The translations under genes were made by a program, and so were the position numbers. From positions 1 to 58,721 of the forward strand of contig CAYYGN010000021.1 in NCBI GenBank assembly GCA_964471595.1: a stretch of DNA of 58,721 nt. Reading direction: 5' to 3'. The notes beneath the pieces were generated by a model. That model had not been told where the DNA came from and did no database searches. It was given only the letters and a program-made list of their open reading frames with translations. Origin of the DNA: JAGNXB01 sp964471595. Lineage in GTDB: Bacteria; Bacteroidota; Bacteroidia; Chitinophagales; Saprospiraceae. This document shows, piece by piece, positions 10,134 to 20,024 of the stretch (its first letter is position 1; each line of letters starts with the position of its first letter).

Positions 10134-11657
10134 ATGGAAACGGCAAAAATCAAACACGCTTCACCGGGCGTTGATCAACATCCCGGCCATCTTTCCTTCC
10201 AGTCCCGTTTTTCCGAGGAAGGCCTCACCTTTGACGATGTACTTCTCATCCCCGCCTATTCGGAGGTGCTCCCTTTCGAAGTGGACATTTCGACCCGGCT
10301 CACGCGGCATCTGAGGATCAAGACCCCCATTGTTTCTGCGGCCATGGATACGGTAACGGAGTCCGAGCTGGCGATAGCCATGGCTCGACAGGGGGGGTTG
10401 GGGGTTATCCACAAAAACATGTCGATAGATGCCCAGGCGGAGCAGGTCCGCCGGGTAAAACGCTCTGAAAGCGGCATGATCCAGGATCCGGTCACACTGA
10501 ATGAAAAAGCTACGGTCGCCGATGCCCAAAACCTGATGCGCCTCCATCATATCGGCGGCATACCCATTGTCAATGACCGGAACATTCTGACCGGGATTCT
10601 CACCAACCGGGATCTCCGGTTCGAGCGGGACCCGCATCGCCCGGTCGCCGAGGTGATGACCCACCAACCGCTCGTTACCGCCCCACTCGGCACGACGCTC
10701 GAACAGGCCCGGGAAATCCTCCAGGGTCACAAAATCGAAAAGCTTCCGGTCACGGCGCCGGACGGGAGGCTGGCAGGTCTGATTACCTACAAAGATCTGA
10801 TGAAGACCCAGGATTATCCTCAGGCGAGCAAGGATTCTCTGGGCCGTCTGGTAGCTGGTGCGGCCGTAGGCATTGCCTCCGATACCATGGAAAGAGTGGA
10901 GGCACTGGTCGCCATGGGTGTGGATGTCGTATGTGTCGACACCGCGCACGGCCATTCATGGGGTGTGTTGGAGATGATCCGGCGGATCAAAAAGCAATAC
11001 CCCGATCTGCAGGTGATCGGCGGGAATGTCGCCACAGGCGAAGGTGCCCGAGCATTGGTGGAAGCGGGTGCCGATGGGGTCAAAGTGGGTGTTGGCCCGG
11101 GCAGTATATGTACCACCAGGGTAATAGCCGGTGTGGGCGTTCCCCAATTGTCGGCCATTTCGAGTGCTGCTGAGGCCCTCCGGGGTTCGGGAGTTCCTGT
11201 CATTGCGGATGGAGGAATCCGTTATACAGGGGATATTCCCAAGGCGCTGGCAGCCGGGGCCGACTCGGTGATGGCGGGATCCCTTTTCGCGGGCACCGAA
11301 GAGGCGCCGGGAGAGACGATCATTCTGGAAGGAAGGAAATTCAAGGTGTACAGAGGCATGGGATCATTGGGGGCCATGCAACAGGGATCGAAGGATCGCT
11401 ATTTTCAGGACATGGAGGCAGATATCAGGAAGCTCGTTCCGGAAGGCATTGAAGGTCGCGTTCCATACAAAGGCAGCCTGACCGAGGTGATGGTGCAGTA
11501 CATAGGGGGACTGCGGGCAGGCATGGGTTATTGCGGTGCCGCGACCATCGAACAGTTGCAGCAGGCCAAATTTGTCCGAATCACCGGAGCGGGGGTGCGT
11601 GAAAGCCACCCTCACCACATCACTATTACGAAGGAATCACCCAATTATTCCCGTTGA
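10134..11657 (+). CDS. guaB: Inosine-5'-monophosphate dehydrogenase
   Basis: 507-residue enzyme oxidising IMP to XMP with NAD+, the committed step of guanine nucleotide synthesis. The barrel starts with GLTFDDVLLIPAYSEVLP. Two CBS domains occupy about residues 100-215. The catalytic loop GPGSICTTRV places the nucleophile at about Cys326, and GGIRYTGDIPKALAAGADSVMAGS-like phosphate-binding sequence follows. The ATG at 10134 is preferred over an in-frame TTG at 10128. Residues 1-28 precede the conserved core and are longer than usual. The stop overlaps the start of the glycosylase gene (TGATG). Confidence 0.97.
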   Translation: METAKIKHASPGVDQHPGHLSFQSRFSEEGLTFDDVLLIPAYSEVLPFEVDISTRLTRHLRIKTPIVSAAMDTVTESELAIAMARQGGLGVIHKNMSIDAQAEQVRRVKRSESGMIQDPVTLNEKATVADAQNLMRLHHIGGIPIVNDRNILTGILTNRDLRFERDPHRPVAEVMTHQPLVTAPLGTTLEQAREILQGHKIEKLPVTAPDGRLAGLITYKDLMKTQDYPQASKDSLGRLVAGAAVGIASDTMERVEALVAMGVDVVCVDTAHGHSWGVLEMIRRIKKQYPDLQVIGGNVATGEGARALVEAGADGVKVGVGPGSICTTRVIAGVGVPQLSAISSAAEALRGSGVPVIADGGIRYTGDIPKALAAGADSVMAGSLFAGTEEAPGETIILEGRKFKVYRGMGSLGAMQQGSKDRYFQDMEADIRKLVPEGIEGRVPYKGSLTEVMVQYIGGLRAGMGYCGAATIEQLQQAKFVRITGAGVRESHPHHITITKESPNYSR

Positions 11658-12256
11658 TGAGGCGCTTACTGCCCCCTTCCTGGTATGGGGACAGAGATGT
11701 TGTCCGGCTGGCCCGGGCCTTGCTGGGCAAAGAATTGCTCACCTCCTTTGATGGCATGCAGACCTCCGGTCTGATCATAGAAACAGAGGCCTATCGCGGA
11801 CCGGAAGACCGGGCTTCCCATGCCTGGAACGGTAGGAGGACGGCCCGTACCGAGGTCATGTTTGCCCAAGGTGGGGTGGCATATGTATATCAGTGCTATG
11901 GCATCCATCAATTGTTCAATGTCGTTACGGGTCCTGCGGGCATTCCTCATGCCGTTCTGGTGCGCGCCATTTTGGCCGACAAAGGCGTGGAAGTCATGTT
12001 GGAAAGAAGAGGATTGACAGGTCCGAAACCCCGCTGGTTGAGTGGACCGGGGTCCGTCGGCCGTGCATTGGGACTTCATGCCCGCCATTCGGGGATGGCT
12101 CTCTGGGACAGAGATAGTCCTGTCCAGGTGCATGACCGTGGTCTGGTGGTTGGTGAAGAGGAGATAGTCGCCGGCCCACGGGTTGGCATCGACTATGCAG
12201 GAGCGGACGCTGCCCTTCCCTGGAGATTTGTTTGGCGGGCATCATCCCTTCCGTAA
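11657..12256 (+). CDS. DNA-3-methyladenine glycosylase (AAG/MPG family)
   Basis: 199 residues. It excises alkylated purines from DNA to start base-excision repair. The family signatures ETEAYRGPEDRASHAWNG, RTEVMFAQGGVAYVYQCYG and IHQLFNVV are present, with the catalytic Glu in the first and the active-site Tyr in the second. The C-terminal GPGSVGRALG also fits. The ATG at 11657 overlaps the guaB stop by one base, so translation is probably coupled and the gene is expressed from the guaB promoter. Full length for the family. Confidence 0.95.
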   Translation: MRRLLPPSWYGDRDVVRLARALLGKELLTSFDGMQTSGLIIETEAYRGPEDRASHAWNGRRTARTEVMFAQGGVAYVYQCYGIHQLFNVVTGPAGIPHAVLVRAILADKGVEVMLERRGLTGPKPRWLSGPGSVGRALGLHARHSGMALWDRDSPVQVHDRGLVVGEEEIVAGPRVGIDYAGADAALPWRFVWRASSLP

Positions 12257-12292
12257 GCCGGTTGCCTGGAACGGCAGGGGAGACTTCTTCCA

Positions 12293-12760
12293 TCAGGAGG
12301 ATGCCGTAGAGGATTCATCGTCCTGACGGGCAAAATAAATGTAATCCGTGTATGGGATTTCACCAGCTACGGGCTTCAGGAGTTGGGCGATCTGGCCTCG
12401 GTGATAAGCGCCATGGAGGAGCAAATGCTGGAGAATATCTTCCAGTGTGTTGCGAAAGGAAATCCCTTTCGAATTTTGGTAAGTGACGATCCTGCCAGGA
12501 GTCAGGCTGATCAGCACCCCGCGCAAATCCTCCAGATTTCTTTCCAGCCACGGGATCCACTGAAGGGGAGAAATGGGTTCCCAGACACCCACCGGACTTT
12601 CCTCCTGAAGGATACGACTGATCCAGATCCTTTGGGCACACAATAAATGGGCACAGAGCAGGTCGGCGCGTTCCGGCCTTTCCGGTAAGCGGAGAGCCGT
12701 ATCAAACAACCGACGCGTCGCCCATTCTTCGTAGTGAAAGAGGTCTTGAAGCGGTTTCAT
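12293..12760 (-). CDS. DinB-family (YfiT/DinB-like) four-helix metal-binding protein
   Basis: 155 residues. The helical-bundle pattern starts LFHYEEWATRRLFD, and the C-terminal metal-ligand helix is HLLLHGAYHRGQIAQLL, typical of the DinB superfamily. A third His lies in the helix with LLCAHLLCAQRIW. Superfamily members include thiol-dependent hydrolases and transferases; no specific activity can be assigned. The frame is open to 12832, but the ATG at 12760 (MKPLQDLFHY) aligns with the fold start. A 7-base TATTTTG sequence 7 bases upstream could be a degenerate -7 box. Confidence 0.85.
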   Translation of the reverse strand: MKPLQDLFHYEEWATRRLFDTALRLPERPERADLLCAHLLCAQRIWISRILQEESPVGVWEPISPLQWIPWLERNLEDLRGVLISLTPGRIVTYQNSKGISFRNTLEDILQHLLLHGAYHRGQIAQLLKPVAGEIPYTDYIYFARQDDESSTASS

Positions 12761-12825
12761 TCGTTGGCAAAATACAAAAGTGGCAACTATGGAAGGTACA
12801 TTGGGGGAATGGCCCATTGTTGTCA

Positions 12826-15231
12826 TTACCATTCGATCATCAGTCCGATACTGGGAAGACGGGTGCCTGACGAATCTTCGATTTCCTTGAGGGCATAACG
12901 TTGCTCGGCCTCCGGCGCTTCCGGGTTGATAATGACGGGATCGCCGACCGGTTGGTTGCCGGAATCCAGCGGCCGATCGAGGATGAGTTGTGGAAAACTG
13001 ACGCTATTGGCCAGGACATTCTGAACATCCACGTACACATTCAGGCTCCACCGCCGGAAGTACCATTTCTTGTCGACCCGTACATCCAGGCCATTGATGG
13101 GAGAAGATCGTAGGGTGTTAAGTCTATCGTAATCGGGAATCCCCCTGCCATTGACATCCCAGCTCTGGACCAGGGATGACCGGTCAGAAAATGGTGTGTA
13201 TGGCAAACCGGACTGGAACCGCCAGTTGACACCTGCCTCCCAATGGCGACCGAATTTCACCCCGGTCGTCAGGTTGATGATGTGCCGGGCATCCCAGGCA
13301 GAAGGAACAAGTTTTCCCCGACGGTCTTCAAACGTGCTCCACCCAAGGGTGTAACTGGCGATGCCGTAAAAACCTTTATAGAGCCGCTGCTGGAAAAGGA
13401 GTTCCAACCCATAGGTCCTTCCCCGGCTTTGCGACACGGCGGGTTCATTGCCAATCACACCGAAATCACCACCGAGATTGGCAAGCGTGATGCTGTCTCG
13501 CAGGAGAAAGGGGTAATGGTCATAGGTCTTCAAATAAACCTCCGCCGTTAGTCGGGAGTTGGTTGTTGTATTGTATTCAAGCCCTGCCACGGCATGGTTA
13601 CCCTGTATATAACGGATGCCGTTATCCCTGTTGATGAGTCGGCCATCCTGACGAAAACCCATCACGGTGTAAGGAGGAAGTTGGAAGTACCTCCCCAGAC
13701 TGGCATTGAGGCTGAACGGCCCTATAAAATTCCAAGCCAGTGCCAGACGGGGAGAGATCTGATCCCAGGGTGCGGCCATTTGGCCGGAATACGAATTGCC
13801 GTCAACCCGGATCCCGGCGGACAGTTTCAGGCGTTCATCCATAAAGCTGCGGTTGACCGCGCCGAAAAAACCGTATTTGTGGAAATCCAGACGGGAAGAA
13901 AAATCCAGAGTCCGGGGACCGTCCGGTGTAAAAATCCGGTTGAACGTCCAATTGGTATAACGGACATATTCATAGGCCAAGCCGGCATTGAAGCGATAGG
14001 CGCCAACAGTGCCCGTGTATTCCGTCCGGAATTTGTTTTCCATCTCCTCACTCCGATACTTCAGGATTAGGTTTTCGGGTGAGGAATCGTCATTTCCGGC
14101 GTATTTGGTGGCTTCATTTCTCAGCATGTTCCGGCTGAGGACAAGGGTCCAAAAACCACGTTTTGCATAATGTTTGTAGACCAATCCATTGGTATAATTC
14201 CACTGCGGGGTTTCCGGAAGATTGGCCAGCAGGAATTGCTGGTTTTCTGTCTTGTTGGCATTGAGGTTGAGCCGGAATTGGTCGAAGGCGCCCAGACCGA
14301 TAAACTGGATTTCGTTCTGTTGATTGAACCGGTGCCGGACCTTTACCTGGAAATCGTTGTAAGTCGGAAGAAAGGGCAGTTCCAGAGCGGCGAACAGAAA
14401 CTGCAGATAGGAGCGGCGTGCAGAAATCAAAAAGGTGGTTTGGTCGGAGATCGGTCCTTCCAGGGTAGCTCCGATATCAGTAGCCCCAATCATGAAAGTA
14501 CCGCCAATCCGGTCGTCCCTGCCGTCGGTCTGTCTGAATTGGATGAGGGAACTCAAGGCATTGCCCCGATTGGCCGGAAAAGCACTGCTATGGAAATCCA
14601 CTTCTCGGATGAAGTTCACGTTCAGCATGCCGACCGGTCCACCCGAAGCGCCCTGGGTGGCAAAATGGTTGATGACCGGCACTTCGACATCATCCAGATA
14701 GAAGCGGTTTTCGTTCGGGGCGCCTCCCCGGATGATCAGGTCATTGCGGAAGGAGGCCACACGGGTGACACCCGGCAATACCTGGACAACCCTGGAAATG
14801 TCGCGGTTGCCTCCCGGATTGCGCTGAATCTCCGCCGCGCCGATCGTGCGCAGGGAAAGAGGGCTTTCCCCGGTCTTCCTGAATGGAGCGGTGCGCACCA
14901 CGACTTCTTCGAGCAGGGCGGAAGCCGGTTGCAAGGCAATATCCAACCATACCGGTCTGGCTGAAGTGACCTGAATCTCGAATACACTTTGCGACTCGTA
15001 TCCCAAATAACTGAATGTCAAAGCATACAGACCGGGAGCCAGATCATCGATGGCAAACATGCCATCTTCGGCGGTCACCACTCCCCCGGATCCGTCCTGG
15101 AGAGCTACGGTGGCCAGGATGATGGGCTCGTTGGTAAGGGCATCGGTTACCTTTCCCTTGATACTTCCCGTTTGCGCCATGGCGGGAAGCGTGATGAAAA
15201 GAGCGGCAAGTCCGAACAAAAACCGAAGCAT
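12826..15231 (-). CDS. TonB-dependent receptor with N-terminal carboxypeptidase-regulatory-like domain
   Basis: 801-residue outer-membrane receptor. A signal peptide ends near PAMAQ (residues about 1-19). Residues about 22-105 are a beta-sandwich CarboxypepD_reg-like domain (GSIKGKVTDALTNEPI, DDLAPGLYALTFSYLGYES). Next come a plug domain (EEVVVRTAPF, VLPGVTRVASFRNDLIIRGG, ENRFYLDDVEVP) and a C-terminal 22-strand-type barrel ending LPSIGLMIEW, with the aromatic last residue expected of barrels. There is no SusD partner next to it, so it is not a SusCD glycan system. The ligand is unknown; siderophores, vitamin B12 or peptides are possible. Confidence 0.93.
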   Translation of the reverse strand: MLRFLFGLAALFITLPAMAQTGSIKGKVTDALTNEPIILATVALQDGSGGVVTAEDGMFAIDDLAPGLYALTFSYLGYESQSVFEIQVTSARPVWLDIALQPASALLEEVVVRTAPFRKTGESPLSLRTIGAAEIQRNPGGNRDISRVVQVLPGVTRVASFRNDLIIRGGAPNENRFYLDDVEVPVINHFATQGASGGPVGMLNVNFIREVDFHSSAFPANRGNALSSLIQFRQTDGRDDRIGGTFMIGATDIGATLEGPISDQTTFLISARRSYLQFLFAALELPFLPTYNDFQVKVRHRFNQQNEIQFIGLGAFDQFRLNLNANKTENQQFLLANLPETPQWNYTNGLVYKHYAKRGFWTLVLSRNMLRNEATKYAGNDDSSPENLILKYRSEEMENKFRTEYTGTVGAYRFNAGLAYEYVRYTNWTFNRIFTPDGPRTLDFSSRLDFHKYGFFGAVNRSFMDERLKLSAGIRVDGNSYSGQMAAPWDQISPRLALAWNFIGPFSLNASLGRYFQLPPYTVMGFRQDGRLINRDNGIRYIQGNHAVAGLEYNTTTNSRLTAEVYLKTYDHYPFLLRDSITLANLGGDFGVIGNEPAVSQSRGRTYGLELLFQQRLYKGFYGIASYTLGWSTFEDRRGKLVPSAWDARHIINLTTGVKFGRHWEAGVNWRFQSGLPYTPFSDRSSLVQSWDVNGRGIPDYDRLNTLRSSPINGLDVRVDKKWYFRRWSLNVYVDVQNVLANSVSFPQLILDRPLDSGNQPVGDPVIINPEAPEAEQRYALKEIEDSSGTRLPSIGLMIEW

Positions 15232-15293
15232 ACGGAAGATTTATCGCCTCATAACAGAGAGCGACAGGCAATGTTCCGACAAGACCGGCCAGG

Positions 15294-18200
15294 TCAGCCG
15301 ACAGGGCTCACGCTGATGACGGCTGTAAGGTCCTCGTTGAGTTCCACCTCCGTTCCTGCGATCTCTTCCTGCAGGGTAAGTGATTCTGCGAGCGTTTCCC
15401 TGCGAATGTAATCGCCAAAACGGGCCACTGCTTCCTTGACCCCGGGCTGGTCCAACACTTCAATGCGCACCCGGTCCGTAACGGCAAAGCCGGCTTCCTT
15501 GCGAAGGTTCTGGATTCGGTTGACCAAATCGCGTGCTGTACCTTCTGCCAGGAGGTCAGGAGTTAGGGAAACGTCGAGGGCTACGGTGAGTCCATCTTCG
15601 GAGGCGGTTTTCCAACCGGGAAGGTCTTCGGTGGTGATGATCAGGTCTTCGGGCAGAATGGAATAGGATTGGTGCTGGACGGAAATCGTGAGCGACCCCT
15701 CCTTTTCGAGGGCGTTGATCTGTTCGTTGGTGAAACCGCCGATCATGGCGGCGACATCCTTCATGTGTTTGCCCATTCGGGCACCCAACGTTTTGAAGTT
15801 GGCCTTGGCCTGCTTATGAAGCATGCCCGATGCATCCGTGACGAATTCCAGTTCCTTGACGTTGATTTCGGAAAGGATGAGCTCTTTTACCCCGTCCACC
15901 CTTTCCTTGAACTTTTCGTCCAGGACCGGCAGGAGTAAGCGACTGAGGGGCAACCGAACCCTTAATTTTTCTTTCTTGCGGATACTCAGGGCCAGGGAGC
16001 ATATGCGCTGGGCATATTCCATCCGCTGTTCAAGGTCACGGTCAATCCGGGAGTTGTCGGACGGTGTGAGGTCCGTCAGATGGACACTGTCATCGACATC
16101 CGTCTCACCGGTTTGATGGGCTTTTTGCCGGATAGGTGCCGTGAGATTGCGAAAAATCCAGTCGGTGAAAAACGGTGCGGCAGGAGAGGACAATTGCGCC
16201 ACCACCATCAGGCATTCATAGAGGGTTTGGTAGGCGGACAATTTGTCTTCATTCCATTCGCCTTTCCAGAACCGGCGGCGGGATAGTCTGACGTACCAGT
16301 TACTCAAATGGCGGTCGACAAACCCCTCCAACGCCCGAAGGGCTTTGGTGGGTTCGTAGTCGTCCATGTACTGATGCACTTCTTCGACCAGGCTATACAA
16401 GCGGGAAATGATCCAGCGGTCGAGTTCGGACCGACGGTTGAGGGGAAGTGGAGGATGCTCATCCATGACAAACCGGTCCAGATTGGCATAGAGGGCAAAA
16501 AAGTTATAAGTATTGAATAGCGTGCCGAAGTATTTGTTGCGCACTTCCAAAATACCGCCTTCATCAAACTTCAGGTTTTCCCAGGGGTCAGCATTCGACA
16601 TCATGTACCAACGGGTGGCATCGGCCCCGTGCTGCAGGATGGTTTCAAAGGGGTCGACGACATTCCCTTTGGATTTGGACATTTTGTTGCCGTCTTTATC
16701 CAGGACCAAGCCATTGGATACCACTGTTTTATAGGCTATGGAATCGAAACAGAGGGTGGCGATGGCATGGAGGGTGTAAAACCACCCCCGTGTTTGGTCA
16801 ACGCCTTCGGCTATGAAGTCGGCCGGAAAATTACGGCGGAAGACCTCCTGGTTTTCAAAAGGGTAATGCCACTGGGCATAGGGCATGGACCCGGAATCGA
16901 ACCAGACATCGATCAGGTCGGGTTCGCGATGCATGGGTTGGCCGTCGTCACTGATCAGTACGAGCTGGTCAATGAAAGGCCGGTGGAAATCAGGAGGGAC
17001 ACGTTGTCCCATCCCCAGTGCCAGGTTGGCCATGTCCAGTTCTCGCTGGAGTTCTTCGATCGATCCGATGCATTTGGTCTGTTGACCGTCGGAGGTACGC
17101 CATATCGGAAGCGGAATGCCCCAATACCGGGACCGTGAGAGGTTCCAGTCCTGCAGGTTTTCGAGCCAGGCGCCAAACCGGCCGGTGCCCGTATGTGCAG
17201 GTTTCCAGCGAATGGAGCGGTTGAGTTCCGCCATCCGCTCACGGGCGGCGGAAGCGCGTATGAACCATGCATCCAGCGGATAGTAGAGAATGGGTTTGTC
17301 TGTCCGCCAGCAATGCGGGTAATTGTGCTTGTATTTTTCGATCCGGAAGGCCTTGTTGTCTTCCTTGAGCTTGAGGGCGATCAGCAGGTCGGTGGGCTTG
17401 AAATCGGGATGATTGCGTTCCTGTTCCGGATAGTATTCCGCCTTGACAAACCGGCCGGCAAATTCTCCCATTTGAGCCACAAACCGTCCCGTGCGATCCA
17501 CGAGGGGCTGCAAAACACCCCGCTCATCCGGTATGCCGATAAAGGGGACATCATGGGCCAGGGAAGCGCGAAAATCATCGGCGCCGAAATACGGAGCCGT
17601 ATGGACAACCCCCGTACCGTCTTCTGTGGTGACAAAATCGGCCGTGATGACCCTGAATCCCCTGGCCTCCAGATCAGGGCTGGTGACATAGGGCAACAGT
17701 TGCTCGTACCGGATACCCTGCAAGCGGTCTCCTCTGAATTTGCCTGCCAGGGCCCAGGGCATGATCTTGTCGCCGGGCCGGCAGGAGGCCATCGGCTGTC
17801 CCTCACCGGCCGGGTCAAAATAGCTGCCCAGTCGCTCAGCGGCCAGAAGGAGACTGACGGGCAAGCCGGTATACGGGCTTATGGTGCGCACCTTGACATA
17901 CTCGATCTGCGCTCCGACAGACAGTGCCACATTGCTGGGGAGGGTCCATGGTGTGGTGGTCCAGGCCAGAATGCGGACATCCTCATCTTCTTCATCAAAA
18001 AGGAAAGCAGACGTTTCGTTCCTGCGCACCTTGAACATGGCCACCACGGAGGTGTCGGTCACCTCGCGATAACATCCGGGCAGATTGAGTTCGTGGCTGC
18101 TGAGTCCGGTGCCGGCTGCGGGGCTGTAAGGTTGGATGGTAAAACCTTTGTACAGATAGGAATCCCCAGCCGGTGTGCGCTTCTCGTACAACAACTTCAG

Positions 18201-18695
18201 CAGGTGCCAGCAGGACTCGATATAGTCGTTGTCAAATGTGATATAGGGGTGGGCGAGATCCACCCAATAGCCCATGCGGCGAGTGAGGTCGTCCCACAAA
18301 TTCTTGTACCGGAGTACCGTGGAGCGGCATGCTTTGTTGTAATCGGCGACCGTAATGGATTTGCCGATGTCTTCCTTGGTGATGCCGAGTTCTTTCTCGA
18401 CCTGCAGTTCTACCGGAAGGCCATGTGTATCCCATCCTCCTTTCCGCTCTACGCGATAACCTTTGAGGGTGTTGTAACGGCAGAACAGATCCTTGACGGT
18501 TCTCGCCATGACATGGTGAATGCCCGGTTTGCCGTTGGCGCTGGGGGGACCTTCATAGAAGACAAAGGACCTGGCCGGATCACGACGCTCGACACTGCGT
18601 TCAAAGGTCTTGTTCTCCTCCCAAAAAGCCAGGATCTCCTGTTCGATATCGGGAAGGTGCAGTTGCCGGAACTCGCGGTATAAGGGTATGGCCAT
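15294..18695 (-). CDS. ileS: Isoleucyl-tRNA synthetase, type 2 (eukaryote-like)
   Basis: 1133-residue class I synthetase that charges tRNA-Ile. The HIGH-type motif is seen as PSANGKPGIHHVMARTVKD and the KMSKS loop as DGNKMSKSKGNVVDPFE. The region between them carries the CP1 editing domain (WTTTPWTLPSNVALSVG). The length above 1100 residues and the GIHH form of the signature mark the type-2 subclass, which is naturally less sensitive to mupirocin than the about 930-residue type 1. That phenotype is family knowledge, not shown here. The ATG at 18695 is supported by a TAACTTTG box 28 bases upstream. Confidence 0.97.
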   Translation of the reverse strand: MAIPLYREFRQLHLPDIEQEILAFWEENKTFERSVERRDPARSFVFYEGPPSANGKPGIHHVMARTVKDLFCRYNTLKGYRVERKGGWDTHGLPVELQVEKELGITKEDIGKSITVADYNKACRSTVLRYKNLWDDLTRRMGYWVDLAHPYITFDNDYIESCWHLLKLLYEKRTPAGDSYLYKGFTIQPYSPAAGTGLSSHELNLPGCYREVTDTSVVAMFKVRRNETSAFLFDEEDEDVRILAWTTTPWTLPSNVALSVGAQIEYVKVRTISPYTGLPVSLLLAAERLGSYFDPAGEGQPMASCRPGDKIMPWALAGKFRGDRLQGIRYEQLLPYVTSPDLEARGFRVITADFVTTEDGTGVVHTAPYFGADDFRASLAHDVPFIGIPDERGVLQPLVDRTGRFVAQMGEFAGRFVKAEYYPEQERNHPDFKPTDLLIALKLKEDNKAFRIEKYKHNYPHCWRTDKPILYYPLDAWFIRASAARERMAELNRSIRWKPAHTGTGRFGAWLENLQDWNLSRSRYWGIPLPIWRTSDGQQTKCIGSIEELQRELDMANLALGMGQRVPPDFHRPFIDQLVLISDDGQPMHREPDLIDVWFDSGSMPYAQWHYPFENQEVFRRNFPADFIAEGVDQTRGWFYTLHAIATLCFDSIAYKTVVSNGLVLDKDGNKMSKSKGNVVDPFETILQHGADATRWYMMSNADPWENLKFDEGGILEVRNKYFGTLFNTYNFFALYANLDRFVMDEHPPLPLNRRSELDRWIISRLYSLVEEVHQYMDDYEPTKALRALEGFVDRHLSNWYVRLSRRRFWKGEWNEDKLSAYQTLYECLMVVAQLSSPAAPFFTDWIFRNLTAPIRQKAHQTGETDVDDSVHLTDLTPSDNSRIDRDLEQRMEYAQRICSLALSIRKKEKLRVRLPLSRLLLPVLDEKFKERVDGVKELILSEINVKELEFVTDASGMLHKQAKANFKTLGARMGKHMKDVAAMIGGFTNEQINALEKEGSLTISVQHQSYSILPEDLIITTEDLPGWKTASEDGLTVALDVSLTPDLLAEGTARDLVNRIQNLRKEAGFAVTDRVRIEVLDQPGVKEAVARFGDYIRRETLAESLTLQEEIAGTEVELNEDLTAVISVSPVG

Positions 18696-18723
18696 GACGG
18701 GGTTTGCGGATGAAAACGGTCCG

Positions 18724-18731
18724 CAAAGTTA
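18724..18731 (-). promoter_or_regulatory. -7 promoter box (TAACTTTG) for ileS
   Basis: Minus-strand TAACTTTG lies 28 bases before the ileS ATG, with the PPIase terminator about 85 bases further upstream. ileS therefore appears to have its own promoter. Confidence 0.5.
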
Positions 18732-18814
18732 GGGGTTTGATATGGTTGAGGACAGGTGGGTGACCCGCACGGCCATTCCGCAGTGCCGGTCGCCACGGCC
18801 ATACCGATATCGCA

Positions 18815-18844
18815 CAAAAAAAGCCGCGCTTTCCGGGCGCGGCT
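18815..18844 (-). terminator. Rho-independent terminator after the PPIase gene
   Basis: An 8-bp GC-rich stem (AGCCGCGC at 18822-18829 pairing with GCGCGGCT at 18837-18844) has a 7-base loop. On the minus strand it is followed directly by a run of seven or eight T (18815-18822 read in reverse). It sits about 20 bases past the stop codon at 18866, the classic position for a terminator. Confidence 0.9.
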
Positions 18845-18865
18845 CTTCCATGTCATGCCAACGGA

Positions 18866-19909
18866 TTACTGGTTGATCCTTATGAGTTCCACCTCGAAAA
18901 TGAGATCGCTTTTAGGAGGTATGGCACCGGGGTATCCCCGCTCGCCATAGGCCAGCTGATAAGGAATATAGAACTTGTATTTGGCCCCTTCTTTCATGAG
19001 TTGAACCCCTTCCGTCCAACCCGGGATCACCTGGTTCAATCCGAAATCAATGGGTTCGCCCCGCTGAACGCTGCTGTCGAAAACTTTACCGTTCAGGAAG
19101 GAACCGGTATAATGCACTTTGACGTTGCTGGTGGCGACCGGCTGACTGCCCGTCCCTTCCCTGATCACCACATAGCGGAGTCCACTGGGAGTCACCTGGG
19201 TGAATTCCTGCTTGATGCTGTCGGCCACGGCAGCCTGGCGGGCCTCCATTTCCATTTGTTCGCGGAGGGCTACAGCCTGTTCCTGCTCGAACACGGCTGG
19301 AGCATTGAAAGCCGTTGCGGATGCCCCCTTCCTGAGGATGGTTATTTTGGTGATTTCGTCATTTTGGACGATGGCATCCACGACATCCTGCCCCTGGATC
19401 ACATGGCCGAAAACCGTGTGTTTCCCGTCGAGCCAGGGTGTTTTGACATGAGTAATGAAGAATTGTGAGCCATTGGTACCCGGTCCGGCGTTGGCCATGC
19501 TGAGAATGCCGGGGCCCGTATGGCGCAGGGAATCATGGATTTCATCGGCAAATTTGTAACCGGGCCCGCCCGATCCGGTCCCGTTGGGACAGCCCCCCTG
19601 GATCATGAAATTGTCGATGACCCGGTGGAATTTCAATCCATCGTAGTAAGGTTGTCCGTCCGGACGGGCCGTGTTTTTGATGACTCCTTCGGCCAGTCCA
19701 ACAAAGTTGGCTACGGTCATGGGTGTTTTCTCGTGTTCGAGTAGGGCGTAAATCACGCCCTTGCTGGTTTCGATCCGGGCATATAGGCCATCTGCTTGGG
19801 CATCCAGGAATTGTTTGTCCATATTATCGACAGGTGTATGGTTTTGGGCGGCTATCTCCTGCAGCAGGCAGATGGCCGACAGACAGGAAAGGAAAATGAT
19901 ACGCATCAT
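18866..19909 (-). CDS. Cyclophilin-FKBP fusion peptidyl-prolyl cis-trans isomerase
   Basis: 347 residues with two unrelated isomerase folds in one exported chain. A signal peptide is seen at the start (MMRIIFLSCLSAICLLQEIAA). Residues about 45-200 are a cyclophilin domain (FHRVIDNFMIQGGCPNGTG, SMANAGPGTNGSQFFIT, LDGKHTVFGHV). Residues about 240-347 are an FKBP domain (VKVHYTGSFLNGKVFDSS, VIPGWTEGVQLMKEGAKYKF, IPYQLAYGERG, IPPKSDLIFEVELI). It presumably folds periplasmic or outer-membrane proteins. The ATG pair at 19909/19906 is chosen because it opens the signal peptide. A strong terminator follows the gene. Confidence 0.93.
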   Translation of the reverse strand: MMRIIFLSCLSAICLLQEIAAQNHTPVDNMDKQFLDAQADGLYARIETSKGVIYALLEHEKTPMTVANFVGLAEGVIKNTARPDGQPYYDGLKFHRVIDNFMIQGGCPNGTGSGGPGYKFADEIHDSLRHTGPGILSMANAGPGTNGSQFFITHVKTPWLDGKHTVFGHVIQGQDVVDAIVQNDEITKITILRKGASATAFNAPAVFEQEQAVALREQMEMEARQAAVADSIKQEFTQVTPSGLRYVVIREGTGSQPVATSNVKVHYTGSFLNGKVFDSSVQRGEPIDFGLNQVIPGWTEGVQLMKEGAKYKFYIPYQLAYGERGYPGAIPPKSDLIFEVELIRINQ

Positions 19910-20024
19910 TTGTTGAATTTGGGTGCGCAAGTTAGGCAAAATGGCGTACCCCGGCATTCCCGCACGGGAACCTCGCCCGGCGGAAGGGATCCATGGACCG
20001 GTGACGAATTGTCCTCAGGAGGGG

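Noticed and set aside
17193..18683. 496-codon ORF opposite ileS
   Set aside because: ileS has complete class I motifs over this region; the antisense frame has none.
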